Below are positions 52,253-60,421 of a DNA stretch of 64,000 bases, one piece after another. The notes beneath the pieces were generated by a model. It was not told where the DNA came from, made no database searches, and saw only the letters and a list, made by a program, of their open reading frames with translations. Where the stretch lies: positions 1-64,000 of the forward strand of contig JBEKIF010000010.1 in assembly GCA_050011895.1 (NCBI GenBank), written 5' to 3'. This DNA is from DATBGO01 sp050011895 (GTDB taxonomy: Bacteria; Actinomycetota; Actinomycetes; Streptosporangiales; Streptosporangiaceae). Position numbers and translations under genes: made by a program. Position 1 is the stretch's first letter. Every line of letters starts with the position of its first letter.

Positions 52253-53470
52253 GTGGGGTTCGCTGAGCTGTGGGAGTCGCTGCTGCCGGTCGGCCGCCAC
52301 GGCGGCACCGGCGGATACCGGCGTTACTCGTTCACCGAGGCGGACTCGGCCTGCCGCCAGTGGTTTATGAAAACCGCTGCGCAACGAGGGCTCCGCGTCG
52401 ATCAGGACCGGAACGGCAATCTGTGGGCATGGTGGGACTGCCAGAACCCGGCCCGGGGCGCGATCGTCACCGGCAGCCATCTCGACTCGGTACCGGACGG
52501 CGGCGCCTTCGACGGCCCGCTGGGCGTGGTGTCCGCGTTCGCCGCGCTCGATCAGCTCCGTGCGCGCGGCCTGGCCCCGGGCAGGCCGGTCGGCGTCGCG
52601 GCGTTCTGCGAGGAGGAGGGGGCCAGGTTCGGCGTCGCCTGCCTGGGCAGCCGCCTGCTGACCGGGGCGCTGGACCCGCGGGCCGCGCGGGGACTCACCG
52701 ATGGCGCCGGAGTCAGCCTGGCCGAGGCGATGACGCGCGCCGGGCTCGATCCGGCTGCCATCGGCCCCGACGACGATCTGCTCGGCGGCATCGCCAGCTA
52801 TGTCGAGCTGCACATCGAGCAGGGCAGCGCGCTGGCCGGCCTGGACGCGGCGGTCGGGCTCGCCGAGGGTATCTGGCCGCACGGCCGCTGGCGGCTTGAG
52901 TTCACCGGCCGGGCCGATCACGCAGGCACCACCCGGATCCCGGACCGCCGGGATCCGATGCTGCCGTTCGCGGCGACCGTGCTGGCGGCCCGGCAGGCGG
53001 CGGCCGAGCATGCGGCGCTGGCCACGATCGGGAAGGTCACCGCCGAGCCCGGCGGCGCCAACGCGATCTGCTCGGCGGTCCGCTGCTGGCTGGACGCCAG
53101 GGCACCGGACCAGGCGACGCTGCAGCGCGTCACCGCGCAGGTCACGACGGCCGCGCGGGCCGCCGCGGCCGAGCAGCAGGTGTCGCTCAGCGTCAGCCAG
53201 GAGTCGGTCACGCCGCCGGTCCGGTTCGACGCCGTCCTGCGGGACCAGCTGGCGGGCGCGCTGGCCAGGCGCGGGGTCACCGCGCCGGTGCTGCCGACCG
53301 GTGCCGGCCATGACGCGGGCGTGCTGGCGGCCCGGCTGCCCACCGCCATGCTCTTCGTGCGCAACCCGTCAGGCGTCTCGCACTCGCCCGGCGAGCATGC
53401 CGACCCAGCCGACTGCGCGGCGGGTGTGACGGCGCTCGCCGCGGTGCTCGAGGAACTGGCCTTCCGATGA
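52253..53470 (+). CDS. M20-family amidohydrolase (allantoate/N-carbamoyl amino acid type) in the hut operon
   Basis: 405 residues. The metal-binding His/Asp/Glu set includes VTGSHLDSVPDGGAFDGPLG, FCEEEGARFG and ELHIEQGSALAG; GRADHAGTTRIPDRRD lies in the lid domain. The fold matches allantoate amidohydrolases and N-carbamoyl-L-amino-acid hydrolases. Its position between hutU and hutF suggests it hydrolyses N-formylglutamate, taking the role of HutG, which is inference. GTG 52253 has AGGAGG upstream. It overlaps hutF by ATGA. Confidence 0.85.
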   Translation: MGFAELWESLLPVGRHGGTGGYRRYSFTEADSACRQWFMKTAAQRGLRVDQDRNGNLWAWWDCQNPARGAIVTGSHLDSVPDGGAFDGPLGVVSAFAALDQLRARGLAPGRPVGVAAFCEEEGARFGVACLGSRLLTGALDPRAARGLTDGAGVSLAEAMTRAGLDPAAIGPDDDLLGGIASYVELHIEQGSALAGLDAAVGLAEGIWPHGRWRLEFTGRADHAGTTRIPDRRDPMLPFAATVLAARQAAAEHAALATIGKVTAEPGGANAICSAVRCWLDARAPDQATLQRVTAQVTTAARAAAAEQQVSLSVSQESVTPPVRFDAVLRDQLAGALARRGVTAPVLPTGAGHDAGVLAARLPTAMLFVRNPSGVSHSPGEHADPADCAAGVTALAAVLEELAFR

Positions 53471-54951
53471 CCGGGCCGGGCCGCCCGCAGCCGCCGATGG
53501 CGCGCCCGGCGCCCCCGGCCGGCCGGGGCGACCAGGCGACCGCGGTGCAGGCCGGGCGGCGGCGGCCGAGCGGCGCGACGATCAGGCGCTGGCACGCCGA
53601 GCTGGCCTGGCTGCCGGGCGATGGCGTCCGCCACGACGTGCTGATCGAGGCCGACGGGGACCGGTTCAGCGCGGTAACTCCGGCGGTGCGGACCGCCCAG
53701 CTGCCCGCCGGCGTGCTCAGGCTGCCGGGCCTGACGCTGCCCGGCCTGGCCAACGGGCATTCGCACGCCTTTCACCGCGCGCTGCGCGGGATCACGCAGG
53801 CCGACCGGGGGACGTTCTGGACCTGGCGGGACCGGATGTACGCGGTGGCGGCACGGCTCGATCCGGACAGCTACCTGGCCCTGGCCACGGCCGTCTACGC
53901 CGAGATGGCGCTGGCAGGCATTACCTGCGTCGGCGAGTTCCACTACCTGCATCACGGCCCGGGCGGCACCAGGTACGCCGACCCCAACGAGATGGGCCTG
54001 GCGCTGCTGGCCGCGGCCGCCAGGGCGGGCATCCGGATCACCCTGCTCGACACCTGCTACCTGGCGGGCGGGCTGACCGACGATGGCCGCCCGCAGCCGC
54101 TGGCAGGCCCGCAGCTGCGCTTCGGCGACGGCGACGGCGAGGCGTGGGCGGCCAGGGCCGACGCGCTTGGTGCCGACTCCAGGGGCACGCTGAGCCCGGT
54201 GGCTCGGGTCGGCGCCGCGATCCACTCGGTGCGCGCGGTGCCTGTGCAGCAGATGCACCCGGTGGCGGCCTGGTCGCACCGGCTCGGCGCGCCGCTGCAC
54301 GCGCACCTGTCCGAGCAGGTGGCCGAGAACGAGGTGTGCCTGGCTGCCTACCGCCGGACGCCCGCCGAGGTGCTCTACGAGGCTGGGGCGCTCGGCCCGC
54401 GGTCCACCATGGTGCACGCCACCCACCTGGCCGCCCGTGACATCGACCTGCTCGGCGGCAGCCGGGCCTTCACCTGCCTGTGCCCGACCACCGAGGCCGA
54501 CCTGGCCGACGGCATCGGGCCGGCTGGCGCGCTGGCGTCGGCGGGCAGCGTGCTGACCGTGGGCAGCGACAGCCAGGCGGTGATCGACATGTTCGAGGAG
54601 GCCAGGAGGGTGGAGCAGTACGAGCGCCTGGCTACCGGCCAGCGCGGCCACTTCACGGCCGACGCGCTGGCCAGGGCAGCCACCCTGGACGGGCATGCCA
54701 GCCTCGGCTGGCCGGACGCCGGGGAGATCACCGTCGGCGCCCTGGCCGACCTGGTGACGGTGTCGCTCGATTCGCCCAGGCTGGCCGGGACGGCCGCGGC
54801 GAGCGCACTGGAGTCCGTCATCTTCGCGGCATCGGCCGCCGACGTCGCCACCGTGGTGGTCGGCGGCCGCGACGTGGTGAGCGACGGGACGCACCTGGCC
54901 GGCAATGTGCCCGCCATGCTCGCCTCGGCGATCCGCGCCCTGAGGCAGTGA
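53467..54951 (+). CDS. hutF: Formimidoylglutamate deiminase
   Basis: 494 residues. It deaminates N-formimino-L-glutamate to N-formylglutamate plus ammonia. Amidohydrolase features are LANGHSHAFHRALRGITQAD (HxH metal ligands), TCVGEFHYLHHGPGG, a His in LHAHLSEQVAENE, and the Asp in LTVGSDSQAVIDMFEEAR. The first ~40 residues are a proline/Arg-rich extension not expected in the family. The start overlaps the M20 gene stop. hutI, the enzyme before it in the pathway, lies 5.5 kb away. Confidence 0.93.
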   Translation: MTGPGRPQPPMARPAPPAGRGDQATAVQAGRRRPSGATIRRWHAELAWLPGDGVRHDVLIEADGDRFSAVTPAVRTAQLPAGVLRLPGLTLPGLANGHSHAFHRALRGITQADRGTFWTWRDRMYAVAARLDPDSYLALATAVYAEMALAGITCVGEFHYLHHGPGGTRYADPNEMGLALLAAAARAGIRITLLDTCYLAGGLTDDGRPQPLAGPQLRFGDGDGEAWAARADALGADSRGTLSPVARVGAAIHSVRAVPVQQMHPVAAWSHRLGAPLHAHLSEQVAENEVCLAAYRRTPAEVLYEAGALGPRSTMVHATHLAARDIDLLGGSRAFTCLCPTTEADLADGIGPAGALASAGSVLTVGSDSQAVIDMFEEARRVEQYERLATGQRGHFTADALARAATLDGHASLGWPDAGEITVGALADLVTVSLDSPRLAGTAAASALESVIFAASAADVATVVVGGRDVVSDGTHLAGNVPAMLASAIRALRQ

Positions 54952-55028
54952 CCGCGGTCCGCGGTATGACGGGCCTGCCCATGCGGTCCGCTGCGCTGCG
55001 CGCCTTCCCCCGCGTGATGGATCTGGCG

Positions 55029-55100
55029 GCCGTCACGCCGTCACGCCGTCACGCCGTCACCCCGTCACGCGGTCGGGCGGTCGGGCGGTCGGGCGGTCGG
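55029..55100. repeat. 8-bp tandem repeat, nine units
   Basis: Four GCCGTCAC, one CCCGTCAC and four GCGGTCGG units lie end to end. The two unit types look like a block mutation spread through half of the array. It is intergenic between the convergent hutF and LCP genes. Confidence 0.92.
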
Positions 55101-55122
55101 GCGTGACGAGTCTGGCGGACCG

Positions 55123-56769
55123 TCACGGTGGCGTGCCTACCTGGGGGTTGGCGGCGGGCATGCCGGAGCAGATGTTCGCCGCGGCATTGCGGGCCTGGAC
55201 CGCAGGTGATGAGCCGTCGGATGGTGAGCCGTCGGGTGGTGAGCCGGCTTGCCGCGTGCTGCCGGCCGCCTGATCGCGTGAGCGCCTGGCCGTCAAGCGC
55301 GGCGGTACCCGCACGCCTGCGAAGTCTGCACCGATCGTCAGCGTCAGGCCGCCGCCGATGCCGGATTCAACCGATGGGGCCTGGTTGAGCGCCTGCGTCA
55401 GGGCGTAGGCGCCGCCCGCCTGCCCGCTGGCCGGGTAGCTCAGCGTGGTGGCCGCCGCGGCCGGGGCGTTGCCGACATGAACGATCTTGAAGCCGAGCTT
55501 CCGCAGCCTGTCGGCCGTCTGGCGGGCGAGCCCGGGAATGCCAGTGCCGTTGAGTACCCGCACTGAGACCTGGCTGGCCTTAGGCGCCGCCAGGTGCCCC
55601 CGCCAGAGCTGCCCGGTCTGCATCATGTGCCAGAGCACATCATCCTCCGGCTCGTCAGGAAGCAGCCTGTTGATGTTCGCCGGATCCGTGATCGTGGGCA
55701 TCGTAATGAACGTCACGTCATTCGTGTGCAGGTTGCGCAAGGTGCTGGCCAGCGAAAGCAGCTTGGCAATCGACCCGAGGCCGGGATCGACGATGACTGC
55801 CTTGGTGGCCGTGTCGGCGATGTCGAAGAGCCTGACCGGGTTGCCCAGCGTGCCCTCGCTCTTGAGCTTCTGGATCAGCGACGAGATGAACTCCTGCTGC
55901 AGCTCGATCCGGCCGAGATCACCCCCGTTGCCTACCCCGTGCCTGGTGCGCACGAAGGCGAGCGCCTGGTCACCGGTTATCAGATGCTTGCCCGCGCTCA
56001 GACGCAGATGGCTCCAGGGATCGTTATACGCCTGCGGAATGCAGACTTCGACGCCGCCAAGTGTGTCGACCATCGAACGGAACGAGTTGAAGTCGAATTC
56101 GACGAAATGATCCATCCGGATGTTGGTCAGGTGCTCGACGGTGGCGACGGCACAGGTCGGCCCGCCCAGATTCATCGCGCCATCAATGATCGCCTGCTGC
56201 TGGGCGGGCACGACGGCGTTGCTGGATCTGGATTTGCAGGCGGGTTCATAGACCATCGTGTCCCGCGGGATGGAAACGATCGTCGCGTGCGTGTGCGCCG
56301 CGTCCAGGTGAACAAGGATCAGGTTGTCCGAGAGGTTAGTGCCCGGGTCGTAGCCGAAGCCCGGTCCCTGACCGTCGCGGGTCTGTGAACCGAGGACGAG
56401 AATGTTCAGCACACCCGATGCGGATGCGGCCGGCCGGTGGTTCAGCCCAGCGAACGGATTGATCACCGTGAGGTTGCCGTCCAGTCTCGCGTACAGCCCG
56501 TAGGCGCCCAGGCTCAGCAGTACCGCCAGCGAGGTAATCGCCGCGGCGGTGCAATAGCCGATCTTCCGGCCGGTGCTCAGCCTCCGCCAGCGGGCCCGCC
56601 ACGATCGTGCGCCTCGGGCCGGCTGTCCCCCCGCGGCTGGCCGTCCGCGCGCGGCGGGCCGTCCGCCCGCGGCTGGCCGTCCGCCCGCAGCGGGCCGTCC
56701 GCCCGCAGCGGGCCGTCCGGTTTCCGGTCGCCGCCAGTTGCCCGCGGGTCCCTGCCAGTGTTCGTTCAT
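55123..56769 (-). CDS. LytR-CpsA-Psr (LCP) family protein with LytR C-terminal domain
   Basis: 548 residues from ATG 56769. A cytoplasmic N-terminus with RPAAGG repeats leads to one membrane helix (AAITSLAVLLSLGAYGLYA). The LCP domain shows DNLILVHLDA, IVSIPRDTMVYEP, AMNLGGPTCAVATVE and FVRTRHGVGNGGDLGRIELQ, with the conserved Arg and Asp residues that bind pyrophosphate and Mg2+. A LytR_C domain follows (VRVLNGTGIPGLARQTADRL). LCP enzymes attach arabinogalactan or other glycopolymers to peptidoglycan. The tail is Ser/Pro-rich. Confidence 0.9.
   Translation of the reverse strand: MNEHWQGPAGNWRRPETGRPAAGGRPAAGGRPAAGGRPAARGRPAAGGQPARGARSWRARWRRLSTGRKIGYCTAAAITSLAVLLSLGAYGLYARLDGNLTVINPFAGLNHRPAASASGVLNILVLGSQTRDGQGPGFGYDPGTNLSDNLILVHLDAAHTHATIVSIPRDTMVYEPACKSRSSNAVVPAQQQAIIDGAMNLGGPTCAVATVEHLTNIRMDHFVEFDFNSFRSMVDTLGGVEVCIPQAYNDPWSHLRLSAGKHLITGDQALAFVRTRHGVGNGGDLGRIELQQEFISSLIQKLKSEGTLGNPVRLFDIADTATKAVIVDPGLGSIAKLLSLASTLRNLHTNDVTFITMPTITDPANINRLLPDEPEDDVLWHMMQTGQLWRGHLAAPKASQVSVRVLNGTGIPGLARQTADRLRKLGFKIVHVGNAPAAAATTLSYPASGQAGGAYALTQALNQAPSVESGIGGGLTLTIGADFAGVRVPPRLTARRSRDQAAGSTRQAGSPPDGSPSDGSSPAVQARNAAANICSGMPAANPQVGTPP
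56631..56718. repeat. 18-bp tandem repeat, five copies, inside the LCP gene
   Basis: Imperfect CGCGGCTGGCCGTCCGCC-like units encode RPAAGG on the minus strand in the cytoplasmic tail. Units are in frame. Confidence 0.85.
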
Positions 56770-56935
56770 GTTCCCGTCCCTGGCTTTCCCGGCTGGTCCC
56801 AGGAAGCCACTCACGAGCCCGGCCGGTCGGCCAGGCTACATGGCAGTCAGGAAATAAGTTCCATCATTGCGCAAGGCTGCAAGCATAGCGTTGGACGGCC
56901 GCCGTGACCGCCATGGCCGGGCACGAGTCGTCGGC

Positions 56936-59662
56936 TCACAGCCAGGGGGCGGTGCGCCTGAGGTAACGGGCCTTGGCCGCAATGGTCGCAGCGCAGTAGC
57001 CGACGATCACGACCGCAAGTACCGGGAAGTAGGCGACGGGCAGCGCCTCCAGCCGCAACGCCGTGCCCAGCGGGGTCAGCGGCAGGCAAAGGCCGGTGAG
57101 CGCCAGCACAAGCGTGGCCAGCAGCACCGGCCGGGCAGCGTGACGGCGTGGCGAGGGCAGCGAGGGGCTGCGCAGCAGATGAACCGCGATGGATTGCGTC
57201 ACCAGGTTCTCCGCGAACCAGCCCGTACGGAAAAGTGCCTGACCGGCGGGGCTGGCGTGGGTGCCCATGAGCCGCCAGAGGAAGACGAAAATGGCCAGGT
57301 CCGCCAGCGTGTTCACGGGGCCGAAGCGCAGCACGAACCGCGCCAGGTCCCGGCTGTCGAAGGCGCGTGGCCGGTCCAGCGACGACTCGTCGACAGTATC
57401 GAAGGCCAGCGAGAGCTGGCAGACGTCGAAGCACAGATTCTGCGCCAGCACCTGCAGCGGCAGCATCGGCAAGAAGGGGAGCGCGGCGCTGGCAGCCAGC
57501 ATCGAGAGCACGTTGCCGACGTTCGACGAAACAGTGATCTTGAGGTACTTGGCAATGTTGCTGACGCTGCGCCGTCCCTCGATGACGGCCTGGCCGAGCA
57601 TCGGGAGCTCCTTGCGGAGCAGGATGATGTCCGCGCACTCCCTGGCCAGGGCCGCGGCTCCGGCGACGGAGATGCCCACATCCGCATCGCGCAGCGCTGC
57701 GGCGTCATTGACGCCGTCGCCGAGGAATCCGACCGTGCGGCCGCCCGCCTGAAGTGCGCGGACGATCCTTGCTTTCTGCGCCGGGTCGACTCTGGCGAAT
57801 ACGGTCGTTGCCTCGGCGACCGCCACCAGCTCAGCGTCATCCAGCTGCGCTGCATCCTGACCAGTGAGGACACGACCGGGATCGACGCCGACATCGCGAC
57901 AGACCCGGGCCGCCACCAGCGGGTGGTCGCCGGTAAGCACCTTGACCGCGATCCCGTGCCTGGCCAGGTCGGTGACCGCCTGCGGCGCGGAGGCTCTGGG
58001 CGGGTCCCGGAAGCCGACGAAACCGGCCAGTGCGAGACCTGCCTCGTCACCAGGCTGATACCGGCCTGACTTGGCCTGCCGCGCGGCCACTGCCACGGCG
58101 ACGAGGCGCACGCCGTCACGCGCATAGCTGTCGATCAGCATGAGCGCTCTCGCGAGGCGGTCTTCTTCGAGCGGGACGTCCCGGCCGTCGGCGCGGACCC
58201 GCGTGCAGCAGGCAAGTACCTCCTCGGCAGCTCCCTTCGTAATCAGCTCGTGGCTGCCGAAGCCGGTGCGGGTCACCACCGTGACGCGGCGGCGGCTGAA
58301 GTCGAACGGGATGATGCCGATCACGTCCGGGGAGTCCTCCGCCATCATGCCGAGGCTCTCCCCGCGGTCGAGGAGAGCCTGGTCGAGCAGGTCGGCAGTG
58401 GCCGCCTCGGCATATGCGGTCGACCAGTAGCTGTTCAGCCAGGCAAGCCGCATTACCTCCAGGTCGGTGCCTCCCGCGGCATCAAGAAAGCAGTCCACCG
58501 AGATCCTGTCCTCTGTCAGGGTTCCGGTCTTGTCGGTGCACAGCACATCCATCGCGCCCAGGTTGTGGAGCGCCGGGAGCCGTTTGACGATGGCAGCGCG
58601 CCCCGCCATGACTCGCGCACCCTGGGCCAGCGCGGCGGTGACCACCACCGGGAGCATCTCAGGGGTCAGCCCGACGGCAACGGCGACGGCGAACAGGAAG
58701 GCCTCGACCGGATGGCCCCGGATCGTCGCGTTGACCGCCAGGACCACCGGGACGCAGACGAGCATGAAGCCCAAGAGCAGCCGGGTCACGCTCCGCACCC
58801 CGCGGTCAAAGGATGTCCCGGCCGTGCGGTGCGGCTGCTCCTGGTGGCTGGCACCGAGATAGGTCGATGTCCCGGTGCAGACCACGATCGACGTCCCTGA
58901 TCCGCTCACGACGGTGGTGCCCATAAAGCACAGCCGCGGGGAGTCGAAGACCGAGGTCCGGTCGGCGGGCGAGCCGGCCTGCGAGGTTTCCCCGTCCCTG
59001 GCCGCCTGGGTGATCACAGCGGCGGCCCGCTTAGCGGCGGGAAGTGACTCGCCAGTCAGCACCGCCTGGTTCACGGCCAGGTCATCGGATTTGAGCAGCC
59101 GAACGTCGGCTGGCACCATGTCGCCGGGCGCCAGCTGCACGATGTCGCCGGGCACCAGCTGGTCGACGGGCACCTCGCGGACACATGGCCGGGAGGTGGC
59201 GGATGCGCGGCGGACAACGGTCGCGGTCGTGGCCACCATCGCCCGCAGCGCCGCAGCGGCAAGGTCAGACCGGTATTCCTGGCGGACTCGCAGCACGCAG
59301 CTGATCACGACCATCGCGGTGATCACCACCGCGCCGTCCAGGTCACCGGTGGCGGCGGATACCACGGTCAGGCAGATCAGTATCACGACGAACGGGTTGC
59401 GCGCAGCCGTGAGCACCCGGCGGCCCCAGTGCGGCAGACGGCCGACGGCCAGCGTGTTGTCGCCAAGCCGGATCAGCCGGTCCTGCGCCTCAGTCTCATC
59501 AAGCCCGCGCCAGGCGGAGTCAAGCCCGCGCAGCACCTGCAAGGGCGCTGCTGCGGCGTACTCGGCCATCCTGCCGGGCGCTTGCGAGCTGGCCGCTTGC
59601 CGGGCTGGCGGCTCCTGCTGCCGAGGTACCGTTACGGAAAGCCGGTCAGGCGCCGAGGTCAC
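56936..59662 (-). CDS. mgtA: Magnesium-translocating P-type ATPase (P3B, MgtA/MgtB type)
   Basis: 908 residues. The phosphorylation motif is DVLCTDKTGTLTED, the hinge is VGFLGDGVNDAAALRDADVG, the actuator motif is VNQAVLTGESLP, and TM4 has VAVGLTPEMLPVVVTAAL, characteristic of MgtA. The C-terminal helices (PFLPMLPLQVLAQNLCFDVC) fit this group. It imports Mg2+ with ATP. Its start overlaps the ArsR gene by 17 bases, so a metal-type repressor may control it, unlike the PhoPQ or riboswitch control known in enterobacteria. Confidence 0.92.
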   Translation of the reverse strand: MTSAPDRLSVTVPRQQEPPARQAASSQAPGRMAEYAAAAPLQVLRGLDSAWRGLDETEAQDRLIRLGDNTLAVGRLPHWGRRVLTAARNPFVVILICLTVVSAATGDLDGAVVITAMVVISCVLRVRQEYRSDLAAAALRAMVATTATVVRRASATSRPCVREVPVDQLVPGDIVQLAPGDMVPADVRLLKSDDLAVNQAVLTGESLPAAKRAAAVITQAARDGETSQAGSPADRTSVFDSPRLCFMGTTVVSGSGTSIVVCTGTSTYLGASHQEQPHRTAGTSFDRGVRSVTRLLLGFMLVCVPVVLAVNATIRGHPVEAFLFAVAVAVGLTPEMLPVVVTAALAQGARVMAGRAAIVKRLPALHNLGAMDVLCTDKTGTLTEDRISVDCFLDAAGGTDLEVMRLAWLNSYWSTAYAEAATADLLDQALLDRGESLGMMAEDSPDVIGIIPFDFSRRRVTVVTRTGFGSHELITKGAAEEVLACCTRVRADGRDVPLEEDRLARALMLIDSYARDGVRLVAVAVAARQAKSGRYQPGDEAGLALAGFVGFRDPPRASAPQAVTDLARHGIAVKVLTGDHPLVAARVCRDVGVDPGRVLTGQDAAQLDDAELVAVAEATTVFARVDPAQKARIVRALQAGGRTVGFLGDGVNDAAALRDADVGISVAGAAALARECADIILLRKELPMLGQAVIEGRRSVSNIAKYLKITVSSNVGNVLSMLAASAALPFLPMLPLQVLAQNLCFDVCQLSLAFDTVDESSLDRPRAFDSRDLARFVLRFGPVNTLADLAIFVFLWRLMGTHASPAGQALFRTGWFAENLVTQSIAVHLLRSPSLPSPRRHAARPVLLATLVLALTGLCLPLTPLGTALRLEALPVAYFPVLAVVIVGYCAATIAAKARYLRRTAPWL

Positions 59663-59999
59663 CGCGCCGCCCCGCGCCAGGCGGTACCCGCCGAAGCTGC
59701 TCTACCGCAAGCCGCACAATGGTCACCAGATGCGGATCGTCGACCAGATAGACGTGGCGCCTGCCTTCGCGGCGCGACCGGACCAGCCCGCTCAGCTTCA
59801 GCTTGGCCAGGTGCTGGCTCACCGCCTGCACAGACCCGTCCACCGACTCGGCGAGACTTCCTACGTCCCTTTCCCCGTGCGCAAGGACCCAGACGATGTG
59901 CAGCCGCATCGTCGATGCCAGCAGCCCGAACCTGGCCGCCGCGTGCTGGAGTAGCTCCGGGCTCAGGTCTTCCTCCCCGTCGGCAACGGCCCTGGCCAC
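59646..59999 (-). CDS. ArsR/SmtB-family regulator
   Basis: 117 residues. The winged helix-turn-helix is FGLLASTMRLHIVWVLAHGE, DVGSLAESVDGSVQAVSQHL and AKLKLSGLVRSRREGRRHVY. There is no CxC or CxxC metal site; His and Asp near VDDPHLVTIVRLAVEQL suggest an alpha-5 site. GTG 59999 is the start. The gene overlaps mgtA and probably represses the pair. Confidence 0.87.
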   Translation of the reverse strand: MARAVADGEEDLSPELLQHAAARFGLLASTMRLHIVWVLAHGERDVGSLAESVDGSVQAVSQHLAKLKLSGLVRSRREGRRHVYLVDDPHLVTIVRLAVEQLRRVPPGAGRRGDLGA

Positions 60000-60030
60000 G
60001 CTTCACTCCCTGCTCTGCTCAGCATCAGAC

Positions 60031-60038
60031 TTGCGCAA
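60031..60038. promoter_or_regulatory. TTGCGCAA palindrome upstream of arsR-mgtA
   Basis: An 8-base perfect palindrome lies 32 bases upstream of the arsR start, in a position suiting an ArsR operator. It is short and could be chance. Confidence 0.3.
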
Positions 60039-60252
60039 CTATGGAAAGGCAGCCTGACCAGTTAACCAGAGACGGGGCTGAGCGACACGCTGACCGCCGC
60101 AGGCCCCCCCGGCCCGGCCCTTTCGCGCCCGCCCCGCTCCTTCCCGCCGAAGAATCGCGGGCGGCATACCACCTATACCGGATTTAGTAGCCATTCCTGT
60201 CCGGAATATACCTAATGTGGTAACGAAATCCGGTACAAGCGAAGGTCGGCCA

Positions 60253-60414
60253 GCCTGACGGGAGCAAGAGTTCCGGCTCAGCGGGTGTCGGTGCGAAAGG
60301 CCGTCCAGGTCTTGCGCGACCGCGGGCTCGTCCACACCGTGCCGCAACACCGGGCCGCAACGCGGGACCTTCATGCTCGGAAGCCTCAGCCCGCGTGGGA
60401 TCATGCGGATGTGA
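60253..60414 (+). pseudogene. GntR-type winged-helix regulator remnant
   Basis: The frame encodes ASLTGARVPAQRVSVRKAVQ and VLRDRGLVHTVPQH, clearly a GntR helix-turn-helix; its expected GTFV-like end appears in another frame as GPQRGTFML. The break equals an extra 13 bases (CCGCAACACCGGG), a near copy of the following CCGCAAC. Residues between PAQR and VSVR are also missing. No start is visible. It lies just before hutI. Confidence 0.65.
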
Positions 60415-60421
60415 GGCTGGC

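Noticed and set aside
52918..54894. 658-codon open frame on the minus strand opposite hutF and the M20 gene
   Set aside because: Antisense frame rich in Arg, Gly and His with no domain; both plus-strand genes have full catalytic motifs.
60000..60250. Magnesium riboswitch or leader for mgtA
   Set aside because: The ArsR gene overlaps mgtA, so there is no leader between them and nothing recognisable upstream.
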